A stretch of DNA of 64,000 nucleotides, taken from positions 2,919,001 to 2,983,000 of the forward strand of contig NZ_CP088273.1 of the NCBI RefSeq assembly GCF_020731415.2, given 5' to 3'. The stretch is from Phyllobacterium sp. T1293 (GTDB lineage: Bacteria; Pseudomonadota; Alphaproteobacteria; Rhizobiales; Rhizobiaceae). A program made the position numbers and the translations under genes. Below, piece by piece: positions 43,101 through 50,213 of this stretch. The first letter of the stretch is position 1; the number at the start of each line of letters is the position of its first letter. A model generated the notes under the pieces. The model did not search any database, was not told the DNA's origin, and saw only the letters and a program-made list of their open reading frames with translations.

Positions 43101-43285
43101 GCCTCAAATGTCGTCGTTACCGTTACAACAGGGCGATCCACATCCGGCAGTTCGCGTATATCAACACCGTAGAAGGCGGCAAGCCCGGCCACCACGATCA
43201 ATACGTTCAGGACCAGTGCCAGTACCGGACGACGGATAAAAAGAGCAGTGAAATTGGAGTCGGATTGTCCGTGCGAATTGCTCAC
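40148..43285 (-). CDS. RND efflux transporter permease (AcrB/MexF-like HAE1 family)
   Basis: A 1,045-residue inner-membrane pump with the RND layout: TM1, large periplasmic loop, TM2-6, second loop, TM7-12. The proton-relay aspartates appear in ATGLVVDDAIVVLENI in TM4. PLSFLPGQTGGLFREFG and GIMAKNGILIVEFANHLRD mark the family. It should export drugs or amphiphiles by proton antiport. The adaptor gene lies 8 bases upstream on the same strand. No outer-membrane factor gene is adjacent, so the pump probably shares a TolC-type channel encoded elsewhere. Confidence 0.93.
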   Translation of the reverse strand: MSNSHGQSDSNFTALFIRRPVLALVLNVLIVVAGLAAFYGVDIRELPDVDRPVVTVTTTFEAAAAETVDRELTAAIESAVSRVSGVKSISSSSSFGTSRVTVEFNDGVDLNVAAADMRDAISRITNTLPEQADPPQIVKADANADAVMRLAVTSDTMAVEDMTVLVEDQIEDVLASVPGVADVQVNGNRSKIFRIDIDQGKLASLGLTVANVRTALDTMAFDTPAGQINSNAQSIVVRATAPIVTPEDFENIIIKDRTKIRDIATVTLGPDIGTSTLRANGKTGIGLGIIRQAQSNTLDISKGIREAVAQLHKTLPQGVDIRVTSDDAEFINGAVHEVEIALGASVFIIILIIYLFLWDIRATLIPAVSMPVALIGTISAVYLAGFSINILTLLALVLATGLVVDDAIVVLENIVRRRNQGMGPRAAAVLGTQEVFFAVIATTVTLAAVFVPLSFLPGQTGGLFREFGFVLAICVLLSAVVALTLCPMLASRLLSASEAKHEDINHSPGLVRRVGGFFLEAYRRILHGCLAAPWLVVLASLLFAGAAFGAFSLLKQELTPTEDRASAFLRITAPQGVSLEYLNDQMRQIETLIQPMRDSGEIQNTFSIAGQNGNTNRGFMVLSLATWKERHRSQQEILTDVSKRVRNIPGIQVFAAQPNSLGIRGAGNGLQFAIVGTNYADLGSTAAKIVSALEKDRRFDRPRLTNEPTQPQLSVSIDRERASDLGIDITGLAEALQSVLDGYKIGSVYIEDRSFDVKLVSTTNPINDPTDLENVFMRTSDGRFVPMSTIAKLTEVAVPPALTREQQMRSVAITAALSPEFALGDAYKVVQEVAAPMLPPGYRIIPLAEAATLGENSASMFVTFGFAILIILLVLAAQFESFISAVIVMATVPLGLACAVFAMILTGTSMNVYSQIGLVLLVGIMAKNGILIVEFANHLRDQGRNVRQAIEEAANIRLRPVVMTMLCAILGGVPLVLASGAGAEARIALGWVIVGGLGLATASTLFLTPVAYLLLAGFSKPKAEEEARLERELLEVVSQPPLPAE

Positions 43286-43293
43286 GCCACACC

Positions 43294-44454
43294 TCAGCCC
43301 TGTTCGCCGACAGAAGCCAGAGGCCGAGCGTCTGTCTGATTGGCAGGCTGCCCCTTGATCTGGACAGTGCCGCCCTGACGAACGGATTGCACGCCTTCAG
43401 CGACGATAAGGTCGCCTGGCTTGATCTCGGCGTTCACAAGAACATAGGCTGTATTGCGCTGCATGATGCGCACGGAAACGCGCTGCGCCTTGTTATCGAC
43501 GATCTTCCAGACATAGGCACCATCCGTGCCCCACTGGATCGCCAGCGGATCGACCGTCGGATAGGTTTCACCGGCAAAGCCCATAGTCACCTGAAAGGCC
43601 ATGCCTTCGCGCAGCGCATCATTCGGATTGGTGATCTTGGCCTGTACCTGCAGGGTACGGCTATCAGGATCAACGCGATTGTCGATGGAACTGATGGTTC
43701 CGTTGAACGTCTCACCCGGACGGGCAACGGAGGTAGCCGTAACGGCAGCCCCAACCTTGACCGCAGGGGCGAAACGTTCAGGCACCCAGAAATCAACAAG
43801 CACATCGCTGCGATCGGCAATCGTGGCGATCTGCGTTGTTGTCGTGATGTAGTTGCCGGCGCTCACAGGCAGAATACCGACAATACCGCTGATTGGTGCC
43901 TTGATGGCACGCCGGTCCAGCGCAAGTTCCGCCTCACGCACATCAAGACCGGCATTATCGACGGCCAGACCAGCATCGGACACCTGCACAGCGGAGACCG
44001 TGTTGGTGGTGCTGAGATTTTCAGCGCGCTTCAGCTTTGTCTGCGCGTCCTTCAACATGGTGCGTGCCTTGTCGGCGGCAATGGCCTCGGCCTCTGCATC
44101 GAGGCGGGCAATCACATCACCTGCCTCGACCTTGGTCCCGGACGTGACAAGAATTTCGTTCATGCGGCCAGCGGCAAATGGTGTGACGGAAACCGAACTT
44201 TTTGCCTTGCCGGTGCCAATGGCAGACAGCTTGTCATTGATCTTGGCTTCTTCAGCAGCACGCACAACCACAATCGGCGCCGCCTGTCCACTCCGGCCCT
44301 GTCCAGCTGACGTGGCGGGCTTGTCTGTGGTCAGAACCTTGTCAACGCCCGCTTTTTTGAAGAGATTGGATGCACCTGGAAAAAAGTATAGCCACCCACC
44401 GCCAGCAATGGCGAGGACCACAACAACCAGTACAAGCTGTTTCCAGACTTTCAT
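43294..44454 (-). CDS. RND efflux periplasmic adaptor (membrane fusion protein)
   Basis: A 386-residue HlyD/AcrA-type adaptor. An uncleaved N-terminal anchor (WKQLVLVVVVLAIAGGGWLYFF) is followed by a lipoyl half-motif (AGRMNEILVTSGTKVEAGDVIARLD), a short coiled-coil hairpin rich in Ala/Glu, the second lipoyl half (IKAPISGIVGILPVSAGNYI), then beta-barrel domains. It links the RND pump to an outer-membrane channel. It is first in a two-gene operon; no regulator gene is beside it. Confidence 0.92.
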   Translation of the reverse strand: MKVWKQLVLVVVVLAIAGGGWLYFFPGASNLFKKAGVDKVLTTDKPATSAGQGRSGQAAPIVVVRAAEEAKINDKLSAIGTGKAKSSVSVTPFAAGRMNEILVTSGTKVEAGDVIARLDAEAEAIAADKARTMLKDAQTKLKRAENLSTTNTVSAVQVSDAGLAVDNAGLDVREAELALDRRAIKAPISGIVGILPVSAGNYITTTTQIATIADRSDVLVDFWVPERFAPAVKVGAAVTATSVARPGETFNGTISSIDNRVDPDSRTLQVQAKITNPNDALREGMAFQVTMGFAGETYPTVDPLAIQWGTDGAYVWKIVDNKAQRVSVRIMQRNTAYVLVNAEIKPGDLIVAEGVQSVRQGGTVQIKGQPANQTDARPLASVGEQG

Positions 44455-44733
44455 ACATCACTCCAAAAAGACCGGTTCCGCATGAGGCAGAGCCAGCACC
44501 ACCATATTTATGATTATATCCCAAAGCGCATCCCGGCGCGAAAGGCTGATTACAACGGAGAATAAAGCGCTTTGATGTCGCCGTTAATGACAAAAGTGTG
44601 AGGTTACAAAGATTTAATGCAAGGACCGCATATCATCTGGCTGCGGAATTTAGCCGGATATGACCGGTTCTGCTTGATGACCGGTTTCTGCCGTGCAACA
44701 TGGCGGGCGGAAATTCCGGAAGGAGAGCATTCA

Positions 44734-46041
44734 ATGGCGACCAAGACCGACATTGCACGGCGCGTGTTCAACCACACATGGAAACTCGATCCCATTGTCC
44801 GCAGCCTGCTGGATACGGATTTCTACAAACTGCTGATGTTACAGATGATCTGGGGCGTTTATCCGAAAGTGGATGCGACGTTTACCCTGATCAACCGGAC
44901 CACCCGTGTCCGGCTGGGAGATGAGATTGACGAGGAAGAGCTGCGCGAGCAGCTGGACCATGCGCGCACGATCCGTTTCTCCAAAAAGGAAATGATCTGG
45001 CTTGGCGGTAATACATTCTATGGCAAGAAACAGATCTTTGAGCCTGATTTCCTTGAATGGCTGACAAATTTCCAGCTGCCGGAATATGAGCTGACCAAGC
45101 GCGATGGTCAGTATGAACTGAATTTCCACGGTCCTTGGATGTACACGACCATGTGGGAAATTCCGGCGCTCACCATCATCAATGAGCTGCGCTCACGGGC
45201 GGCGATGAAGAAAATGGGGCGTTTCGAGCTTGATGTGCTCTATGCCCGTGCCAAGGCCAAGATGTGGACCAAGGTGGAGCGCCTGCGCTCCCTGCCCGAC
45301 ATCCGGATTTCCGATTTCGGCACGCGGCGGCGCCATTCTTTCCTGTGGCAGCGCTGGTGCGTCGAAGCGCTGAAAGAGGGTATCGGCGATGCTTTTACCG
45401 GCACCAGCAACGTGCTTTTGGCCATGGACAACGATCTGGAAGCACTTGGCACCAATGCGCATGAACTGCCGATGGTTCTGGCTGCCCTCAGCCGCACGGA
45501 AGAGGAATTGCTGAAATCGCCCTATAAGGTGCTGCAGGACTGGAACCGCTATTATGGCGGCAATCTGCTGATCGTGCTGCCTGACGCGTTTGGAACAGCA
45601 GCCTTTTTGCGCGATGCACCCGACTGGGTCGCCGACTGGACCGGGTTCCGTCCTGATAGCGCACCTCCCATTGAGGGGGGCGAGAAAATACTCTCGTGGT
45701 GGCGCTCAAAGGGCAAAGACCCGCGCGGCAAGCTTCTCGTGTTTTCCGATGGGCTCGATGTGGAGACGATCGAAGAAACCTATCACCACTTCAAGGGCAA
45801 GGTGCGCATGAGTTTTGGTTGGGGCACCAATTTGACCAATGATTTTGAGGATTGCGCCCCGCGTTTCAACGATCAGCTTAACGCGATCTCATTGGTCTGC
45901 AAGGTCAGCGAGGCCAATGGCCGCCCGGCGGTCAAGCTTTCCGACAATCCGAAAAAAGCAACCGGCGACAAGGCCGAGATCAAGCGCTATCTGGAATTGT
46001 TCGGGGCGGTCGACCGGGTGGAACAGGCGGTGAAGGTTTAA
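44734..46041 (+). CDS. pncB: Nicotinate phosphoribosyltransferase
   Basis: A 435-residue enzyme of NAD salvage that converts nicotinate and PRPP, with ATP, to nicotinate mononucleotide. Family landmarks: [16 protein letters not shown] near the N terminus, [27 protein letters not shown] with the conserved phosphorylatable-His region, and [27 protein letters not shown] precedes this ATG; an upstream frame from 44617 has no similarity. It is probably monocistronic. The 279 bp gap before it shows no recognised operator. Confidence 0.96.
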   Translation: MATKTDIARRVFNHTWKLDPIVRSLLDTDFYKLLMLQMIWGVYPKVDATFTLINRTTRVRLGDEIDEEELREQLDHARTIRFSKKEMIWLGGNTFYGKKQIFEPDFLEWLTNFQLPEYELTKRDGQYELNFHGPWMYTTMWEIPALTIINELRSRAAMKKMGRFELDVLYARAKAKMWTKVERLRSLPDIRISDFGTRRRHSFLWQRWCVEALKEGIGDAFTGTSNVLLAMDNDLEALGTNAHELPMVLAALSRTEEELLKSPYKVLQDWNRYYGGNLLIVLPDAFGTAAFLRDAPDWVADWTGFRPDSAPPIEGGEKILSWWRSKGKDPRGKLLVFSDGLDVETIEETYHHFKGKVRMSFGWGTNLTNDFEDCAPRFNDQLNAISLVCKVSEANGRPAVKLSDNPKKATGDKAEIKRYLELFGAVDRVEQAVKV

Positions 46042-46052
46042 GCAGGGACGCT

Positions 46053-46219
46053 TGCATTAGCGTGGTTCGTGGTTCGACAAGCTCACCATGAGGGAGAGTG
46101 AGGATGCAATGATAATCGCCAGCGTTGCAGAGCATCGCCAAGATTGCAGAAATTAGCTCCTTGCAGTCCACCCCTCTCCCTCATGGTGAGCTTGTCGAAC
46201 CACGAACCATGCCAATGCA
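46053..46219. repeat. Intergenic inverted-repeat element, copy F (type I)
   Basis: The outer arms TGCATTAGCGTGGTTCGTGG and the inverse ending CCAATGCA enclose TTCGACAAGCTCACCATGAGG and its inverse; arms are about 45 bp. The core has TGCAATGATAATCGCCAG and an extra TTGCAG repeat. It begins 11 bases after the pncB stop. Together with copy D it is the best-preserved type I member. Confidence 0.87.
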
Positions 46220-46229
46220 GAGCCATTAA

Positions 46230-46262
46230 AAGGAAAACCCGCTGGCAAGCCAGCGGGGTTCC
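46230..46262 (-). terminator. Terminator of the hsp20-DUF1150 operon
   Basis: On the minus strand AACCCCGCTGGC TTGCC AGCGGGTT is followed by TTCCTTTTAAT. An 11 bp stem with one bulge and a T-rich tail, 25 bases after the DUF1150 stop. Confidence 0.8.
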
Positions 46263-46287
46263 AAAATTCAGTCAATCACCCGGTTGT

Positions 46288-46545
46288 CTACTGCAACATA
46301 ACAGTCCGCAGGTCGTGCTCCTGTGCGCCAACAAGAATATTGTCACGTTCATCGGAAAGCACAATCGGATCGCCATTGGCAGCAAAGAGCGCCCAGAGTT
46401 CAACGCCGGGTGTCATCGGTGGCAAAGCGGGGAAACTGGTGGCGAGATCGTCGGTCTTCACTTTACGCATATAGGCAACCTGTCCGGCGCCAAGACGCGA
46501 AAATTCCAGTTCACTCAGGAAATTCTTCGAAACAGTGTTTTGCAT
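46288..46545 (-). CDS. DUF1150 family small protein
   Basis: An 85-residue protein of the alphaproteobacterial DUF1150 family, with FLSELEFSRLGAGQVAYMRKV and the C-terminal WALFAANGDPIVLSDERDNIL, a segment shared by the family. GGAGG six bases before this ATG favours it over the ATG at 46557. It is downstream of the small heat-shock gene on the same strand, a common pairing in the order. The function is unknown; a stress role follows only from context. Confidence 0.85.
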   Translation of the reverse strand: MQNTVSKNFLSELEFSRLGAGQVAYMRKVKTDDLATSFPALPPMTPGVELWALFAANGDPIVLSDERDNILVGAQEHDLRTVMLQ

Positions 46546-46589
46546 ATCAGCCTCCATATTCGGACAGTCCTTCCAAAGGCCCTGTCCCG

Positions 46590-46708
46590 CTAGAGCTACA
46601 CCGCTGCGTCCTTTATGCGTCCACTTGGACGCATAAAGGACGCAGCGGCCCCTTAGTGGCGCATAATCCTTTCCAAAAATCGAAGTGATTTTTGGGGTTA
46701 TGCGCTAG
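46590..46708. repeat. CTAG-bounded double-hairpin intergenic element
   Basis: CTAG occurs at both ends. Hairpin 1 (46601-46648) has two perfect 22 bp arms, CCGCTGCGTCCTTTATGCGT plus CC, around ACTT. Hairpin 2 (46659-46705) pairs GCGCATAATCC and CAAAAATC with GATTTTTGG...TTATGCGC, imperfectly. The distal CTAG contains the hsp20 stop codon. It resembles the mosaic intergenic palindromes common in Rhizobiales, but I cannot name the family from memory. Confidence 0.85.
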
Positions 46709-47127
46709 TCCTGTACCGCAATGTTGATGCGTTTGACCAATCGTTCGGGTTCCGGACGGTCGAGATCGATCGACAGAAGCCCATTCTTCAAAGTGGCCGC
46801 GCTGACGCGCATTCCATCGGCAAGAACAAATATGCGCTGGAACTGGCGCGCTGCGATGCCACGATGCAAATATTCCCGTTCGCTTTCATCGGCCTGCCTG
46901 CCGCGAATGACCAACTGGTTGTCCTCAGTGGTCACTTCAAGATCGTCATTGGAAAAGCCAGCGACTGCGAGGGTGATCCGAAGCTGTTCCCGGCCATTAT
47001 CGGCCTGGATGCGTTCGATATTGTAAGGCGGGTAGCCGTCACCGGATTTGGCGATACGCTCCAGCGTCTTTTCCATCGTGTCGAAACCAAGCAGCAAAGG
47101 GCTTGAAAACGGTGTCATTCGTGTCAT
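46705..47127 (-). CDS. Small heat-shock protein Hsp20 (IbpA-like)
   Basis: A 140-residue alpha-crystallin-type chaperone. After a phenylalanine-containing N terminus (MTPFSSPLLLGFDTMEKTLERI) the crystallin domain covers about 35-125, including ITLAVAGFSNDDLEVTTEDNQLVIRG and GLLSIDLDRPEPE. The C-terminal I-x-I-like stretch is INIAV. It binds unfolding proteins without ATP. A near-perfect RpoH promoter lies about 70 bp upstream, so heat induction is expected. GAGGA before the ATG serves as the ribosome site. Confidence 0.93.
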   Translation of the reverse strand: MTRMTPFSSPLLLGFDTMEKTLERIAKSGDGYPPYNIERIQADNGREQLRITLAVAGFSNDDLEVTTEDNQLVIRGRQADESEREYLHRGIAARQFQRIFVLADGMRVSAATLKNGLLSIDLDRPEPERLVKRINIAVQD

Positions 47128-47194
47128 CTGTGCAGTCCTCAGAAAAGCGACCTAAAAGAGAAACCCGGAGATGGCATTTCCCTTCTGTCCTTTG

Positions 47195-47223
47195 ATATGG
47201 TTGATCCGGATGCAGACTTCAAG
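47195..47223 (-). promoter_or_regulatory. RpoH (heat-shock sigma) promoter of hsp20
   Basis: On the minus strand CTCTTGAA, then exactly 17 bases, then CCATAT. This matches the alphaproteobacterial RpoH consensus CTTGAA-N17-CCATAT/CCANAT fully. Transcription would start near 47188, giving a leader of about 60 bases before hsp20. Confidence 0.85.
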
Positions 47224-47239
47224 AGAATGAAAGCAAGAG

Positions 47240-48178
47240 ATGACGCGGAAAATAATAATCGATACCGATCCGGGCCAGGATGATGCGCTGGCAATCCTTC
47301 TGGCGCTGGCAAGCCCGGAACTTGATGTTCTTGGAATTACGGCAGTTGCGGGCAATGTGCCGCTGAAACTCACGCAAACCAATGCCCGTAAAATCTGCGA
47401 ACTGGCAGGACGCCCCGATGTAAAGGTTTTTGCCGGAGCAGACAGACCGTTGATGCGGGCACTGGTTACTGCCGAGAACGTGCATGGAAAGACTGGCCTT
47501 GACGGCCCTGACCTGCCCGAACCGACCATGCCTCTGCAACAGCAGCATGCGGTTGATTTCATCATCGAAACTTTGCTCAAGGAAGAAAGCGGCAGCGTGA
47601 CCCTGTGCCCGCTCGGTCCTCTCACCAATATAGCGCAGGCGCTGATCCGTGCGCCCGAGATTGCCCCGCGGATTCGCGAGATCGTGCTGATGGGCGGTGG
47701 CTTCTTTGAGGGCGGCAACATCACTCCGACGGCCGAATTCAACATCTATGTGGACCCGCAGGCCGCGCAGGTGGTGCTTGCGTCAGGTGTACCAGTTGTC
47801 ATGTTGCCGCTCGACGTGACGCACAAGGCATTGACCACGGCCAAGCGTATTGACCGGTTTCGGGCCATGGGCACCCAATCAGGCACGGCCTGCGTTGCGC
47901 TACTGGAGTTCTTTGAACGTTTCGATGAAGAAAAATATGGCAGCGATGGCGGCCCACTACACGACCCGAACGTGATTGCCTATCTCCTGAAGCCAGAGCT
48001 TTACAAGGGAAGGCATTGCAACGTCGGCGTTGAAACCGCTTCGGAACTCACGCTCGGCATGACCGTCGCCGATTGGTGGGGCGTGACCGACAGACCGAAA
48101 AACGCCTTTTACATACGAGATGTGAATGATGACGGTTTCTTCGATCTGCTGGTTGAACGCATCGCCCGTCTCCCCTGA
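47240..48178 (+). CDS. Inosine-uridine preferring nucleoside hydrolase
   Basis: A 312-residue IUNH-family enzyme that releases the base from ribonucleosides. The calcium/ribose motif DTDPGQDDALAILLAL is at the N terminus. VLMGGGFFEGGNITPTAEFNIYVDPQAA binds ribose, and HDPNVIAYLL carries the late catalytic His/Asp. It would feed free uracil and other bases to salvage or catabolism, which fits the pyrimidine locus 7 kb away, though no common regulation is visible. Its start is 17 bp from the divergent hsp20 RpoH promoter. Confidence 0.93.
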   Translation: MTRKIIIDTDPGQDDALAILLALASPELDVLGITAVAGNVPLKLTQTNARKICELAGRPDVKVFAGADRPLMRALVTAENVHGKTGLDGPDLPEPTMPLQQQHAVDFIIETLLKEESGSVTLCPLGPLTNIAQALIRAPEIAPRIREIVLMGGGFFEGGNITPTAEFNIYVDPQAAQVVLASGVPVVMLPLDVTHKALTTAKRIDRFRAMGTQSGTACVALLEFFERFDEEKYGSDGGPLHDPNVIAYLLKPELYKGRHCNVGVETASELTLGMTVADWWGVTDRPKNAFYIRDVNDDGFFDLLVERIARLP

Positions 48179-48184
48179 GCCCAA

Positions 48185-48226
48185 ATAGGTCCGGCGGCGC
48201 GTGTAGCCGGACCTATCCTCTTGTTT
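48185..48226 (+). terminator. Terminator after the nucleoside hydrolase gene
   Basis: ATAGGTCCGGC with its exact inverse GCCGGACCTAT closes a 10-base loop, followed by CCTCTTGTTTC. An 11 bp stem directly after the stop codon; the T-tract is interrupted. Confidence 0.75.
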
Positions 48227-48332
48227 CATCACAAAAAGTTGAGTCGGCGTAAACCTTCGTTCAGCAATTCAGGCGCATAATCACCCCATGACAGAAGGCC
48301 CGAGATGATGGGCTCAAGCGTATGGGATCGAC

Positions 48333-48896
48333 ATGCTGACACGGCGAACGTTCTTTTACGGATTTGCGGCGGCCCTTGCCGTGCCACAGCTTGCATTGGC
48401 GCAATCCAAGAAGCGGCCCTTTGTTCTCAATCCTGAATATATGCCGCAGATCGTCGACTACCCGGGCTATGAAGAGATTGGGACAGTCGTGATCGACCCG
48501 CGCAACCGCTTTCTCTATCTGATTGAAGATGAATATTCAGCATTACGCTACGGCATTGGCGTTGGCCGCGCCGGGCGTGCGTTTTCAGGGACGGCGGAAG
48601 TTGGTCGCAAAGCCAAATGGCCGCGCTGGCAGCCGACTGACAATATGATCAAACGTCAGCCGGAAAAATATGCCCGTTATGCTGATGGCGTGGCTGGTGG
48701 TGGAAGCAATCCGCTTGGGGCTCGTGCGCTCTATCTTTATCGCAACGGCCGCGACACCTATTACCGTATCCATGGCACAACGGAGCCTTCGTCAATTGGT
48801 AAAGCAGTTTCGAACGGCTGTATCCGCATGATCAACGAGCATGTGATGGATCTTTACGAACGGGTTCCCTTGGGGACACCCGTCGTCGTGCTCTGA
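48333..48896 (+). CDS. L,D-transpeptidase (YkuD domain), exported
   Basis: A 187-residue protein with an N-terminal signal ([22 protein letters not shown]) that begins with a twin-arginine-like pair. The YkuD catalytic motif is present as [22 protein letters not shown], with His and the nucleophile Cys. Such enzymes make 3-3 peptidoglycan crosslinks or attach outer-membrane proteins to peptidoglycan; beta-barrel anchoring of this kind is known in Brucella and relatives. The ribosome site is weak (GGGA). It is probably monocistronic. Confidence 0.9.
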   Translation: MLTRRTFFYGFAAALAVPQLALAQSKKRPFVLNPEYMPQIVDYPGYEEIGTVVIDPRNRFLYLIEDEYSALRYGIGVGRAGRAFSGTAEVGRKAKWPRWQPTDNMIKRQPEKYARYADGVAGGGSNPLGARALYLYRNGRDTYYRIHGTTEPSSIGKAVSNGCIRMINEHVMDLYERVPLGTPVVVL

Positions 48897-48921
48897 TCAA
48901 TCGGACAGCGTATGCGCCTCA

Positions 48922-49461
48922 CTATTGCGTGTCGGGCACCCGGCGCCAGCTATAGGTGCCAGCCTTGGTGTGTGAGCCGCGGCCCGGCTGATAATAAACC
49001 GGCGTATCGTGCAGATTGTGATCCGCAAGCCGTGTCAGCGTGACCGCATGGGTGACTTTCAACGTATCAAACCCGGTGCGGAGCATATAGGCAACCTGAT
49101 CGATCAGCACATCGCCAACTGCACGCAACTCACCCTGAAACTGATGACGGTCCTTCAGCACTTCGGCCTTCGAATAGGAACGGCCGTCGTTGAAGGCGGG
49201 AAATTGCAGCGCAATGACCGGGATAGAGCCGAGCAGTGGCAAAAGTGGGTCGATGCTCTCCCCCGGTGCAACGGAAACTCCGATACGCCGATTGGTTGCG
49301 TTGCGCACGCCCTCGCCGAGGCCAAGCCAGACGGCCAATGGAAGGATCACCGCCGGTGCGTCTCCAGCCTCTTCCAATGTTTCTGCCGTGATGTAGGGGT
49401 CTTCGCGAAATCCTTCGCGGCCCCATAGCTGGCTCTCGGGCTTTTCGGAAATGTCGGTCAT
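48922..49461 (-). CDS. DUF934 protein of the sulfite reduction operon
   Basis: A 179-residue DUF934 protein. It has a repeated pattern of short alpha/beta segments (ILPLAVWLGLGE, IGVSVAPGESIDPLLPLL, VIALQFPAFNDGRSYSKA) and an invariant-looking RGSHTKAGTYSWRRV end. It is described only as associated with sulfite reductase. The ATG at 49461 overlaps the cysH stop by 4 bases, so an earlier in-frame start is unlikely. It is last in the cysG-DUF2849-cysI-cysH-DUF934 order. Confidence 0.87.
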   Translation of the reverse strand: MTDISEKPESQLWGREGFREDPYITAETLEEAGDAPAVILPLAVWLGLGEGVRNATNRRIGVSVAPGESIDPLLPLLGSIPVIALQFPAFNDGRSYSKAEVLKDRHQFQGELRAVGDVLIDQVAYMLRTGFDTLKVTHAVTLTRLADHNLHDTPVYYQPGRGSHTKAGTYSWRRVPDTQ

Positions 49462-50213
49462 AGATTCGAATCCGTCAGGGAAATATTGCTCAACTGGTCG
49501 GTCAGGCCAGTCAGATGGATACCGCACTCGGTTTTATCAGAGCCTGCCCAGCGGCCAGCACGATCATCCTCGCCTTCTTTTACCGGGGAGGTGCAGGGCA
49601 TGCAGCCAATAGACCGGTAGCCTTCTGCGATAAGCGGATGCGGCGGCAACTGGTTGACAGCCATATAGGCCTTCAGATCAGCCGAAGTCCAGCGCGCCAG
49701 CGGATTGATACGCACACGCGCACCAACAGATTCGAATACCGGCAAAGCGGTGCGCGTCGAGGCCTGAAACTGCTTGCGGCCGGTCATCCAGGCGCGATAA
49801 GGCGCGACGGCACGGGCCATCGGTTCGACCTTGCGGATATAGCAGCAGCGATCCTTGTTGGTCATGGACAGCGCACCGAAGGGGTCTTCATCCTTCAGGC
49901 TCTGCTTCAACGGGTGAATGTCCTGCACGTCGGTCAGACCAAGATCATGCACCAATTGATCCCGGTAGCGTAGGGTGGCCGGAAAATGCTTGCCGGTTTC
50001 GAGGAAAAGTACGGGCAAGGCAGGGTTCACCTGCGCAATCATATGCAACAGCACCGAGGATTCGGCACCAAATGAAGAAACCACCGCAATCTCGTCATTG
50101 AAGAGCTGCTTGATAGAAAGTTCGATAACAGCTGAGGGTTCGAGATTGCCATAGCGGCCTTCAAGCGCAAGCGCTTCGTCCGCTACGGTGATCTCATTGG
50201 CTTCATGCAGCAT
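49458..50213 (-). CDS. cysH: Phosphoadenylyl/adenylyl-sulfate reductase
   Basis: A 251-residue thioredoxin-type reductase converting activated sulfate to sulfite. Cysteine pairs RCCYIRKVEP and GCMPCTSP provide four Fe-S ligands, the mark of the adenylyl-sulfate (APS) type, and KTECGIH carries the catalytic Cys near the C terminus. SSFGAESSVLLHM is the PP-loop. The ATG at 50213 overlaps the cysI stop by 11 bases; upstream frame sequence to 50495 lies within cysI and shows no similarity. Confidence 0.94.
   Translation of the reverse strand: MLHEANEITVADEALALEGRYGNLEPSAVIELSIKQLFNDEIAVVSSFGAESSVLLHMIAQVNPALPVLFLETGKHFPATLRYRDQLVHDLGLTDVQDIHPLKQSLKDEDPFGALSMTNKDRCCYIRKVEPMARAVAPYRAWMTGRKQFQASTRTALPVFESVGARVRINPLARWTSADLKAYMAVNQLPPHPLIAEGYRSIGCMPCTSPVKEGEDDRAGRWAGSDKTECGIHLTGLTDQLSNISLTDSNL

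Noticed and set aside
40148..44454. Multidrug resistance island
   Set aside because: An RND pump and adaptor without regulator, outer-membrane factor, integrase or composition change. An ordinary chromosomal efflux pair.
47128..47188. ROSE-type RNA thermometer in the hsp20 leader
   Set aside because: The leader is the right length, but I could not find the conserved U(U/C)GCU stretch pairing with the GAGGA ribosome site. RpoH control is enough to explain heat response.
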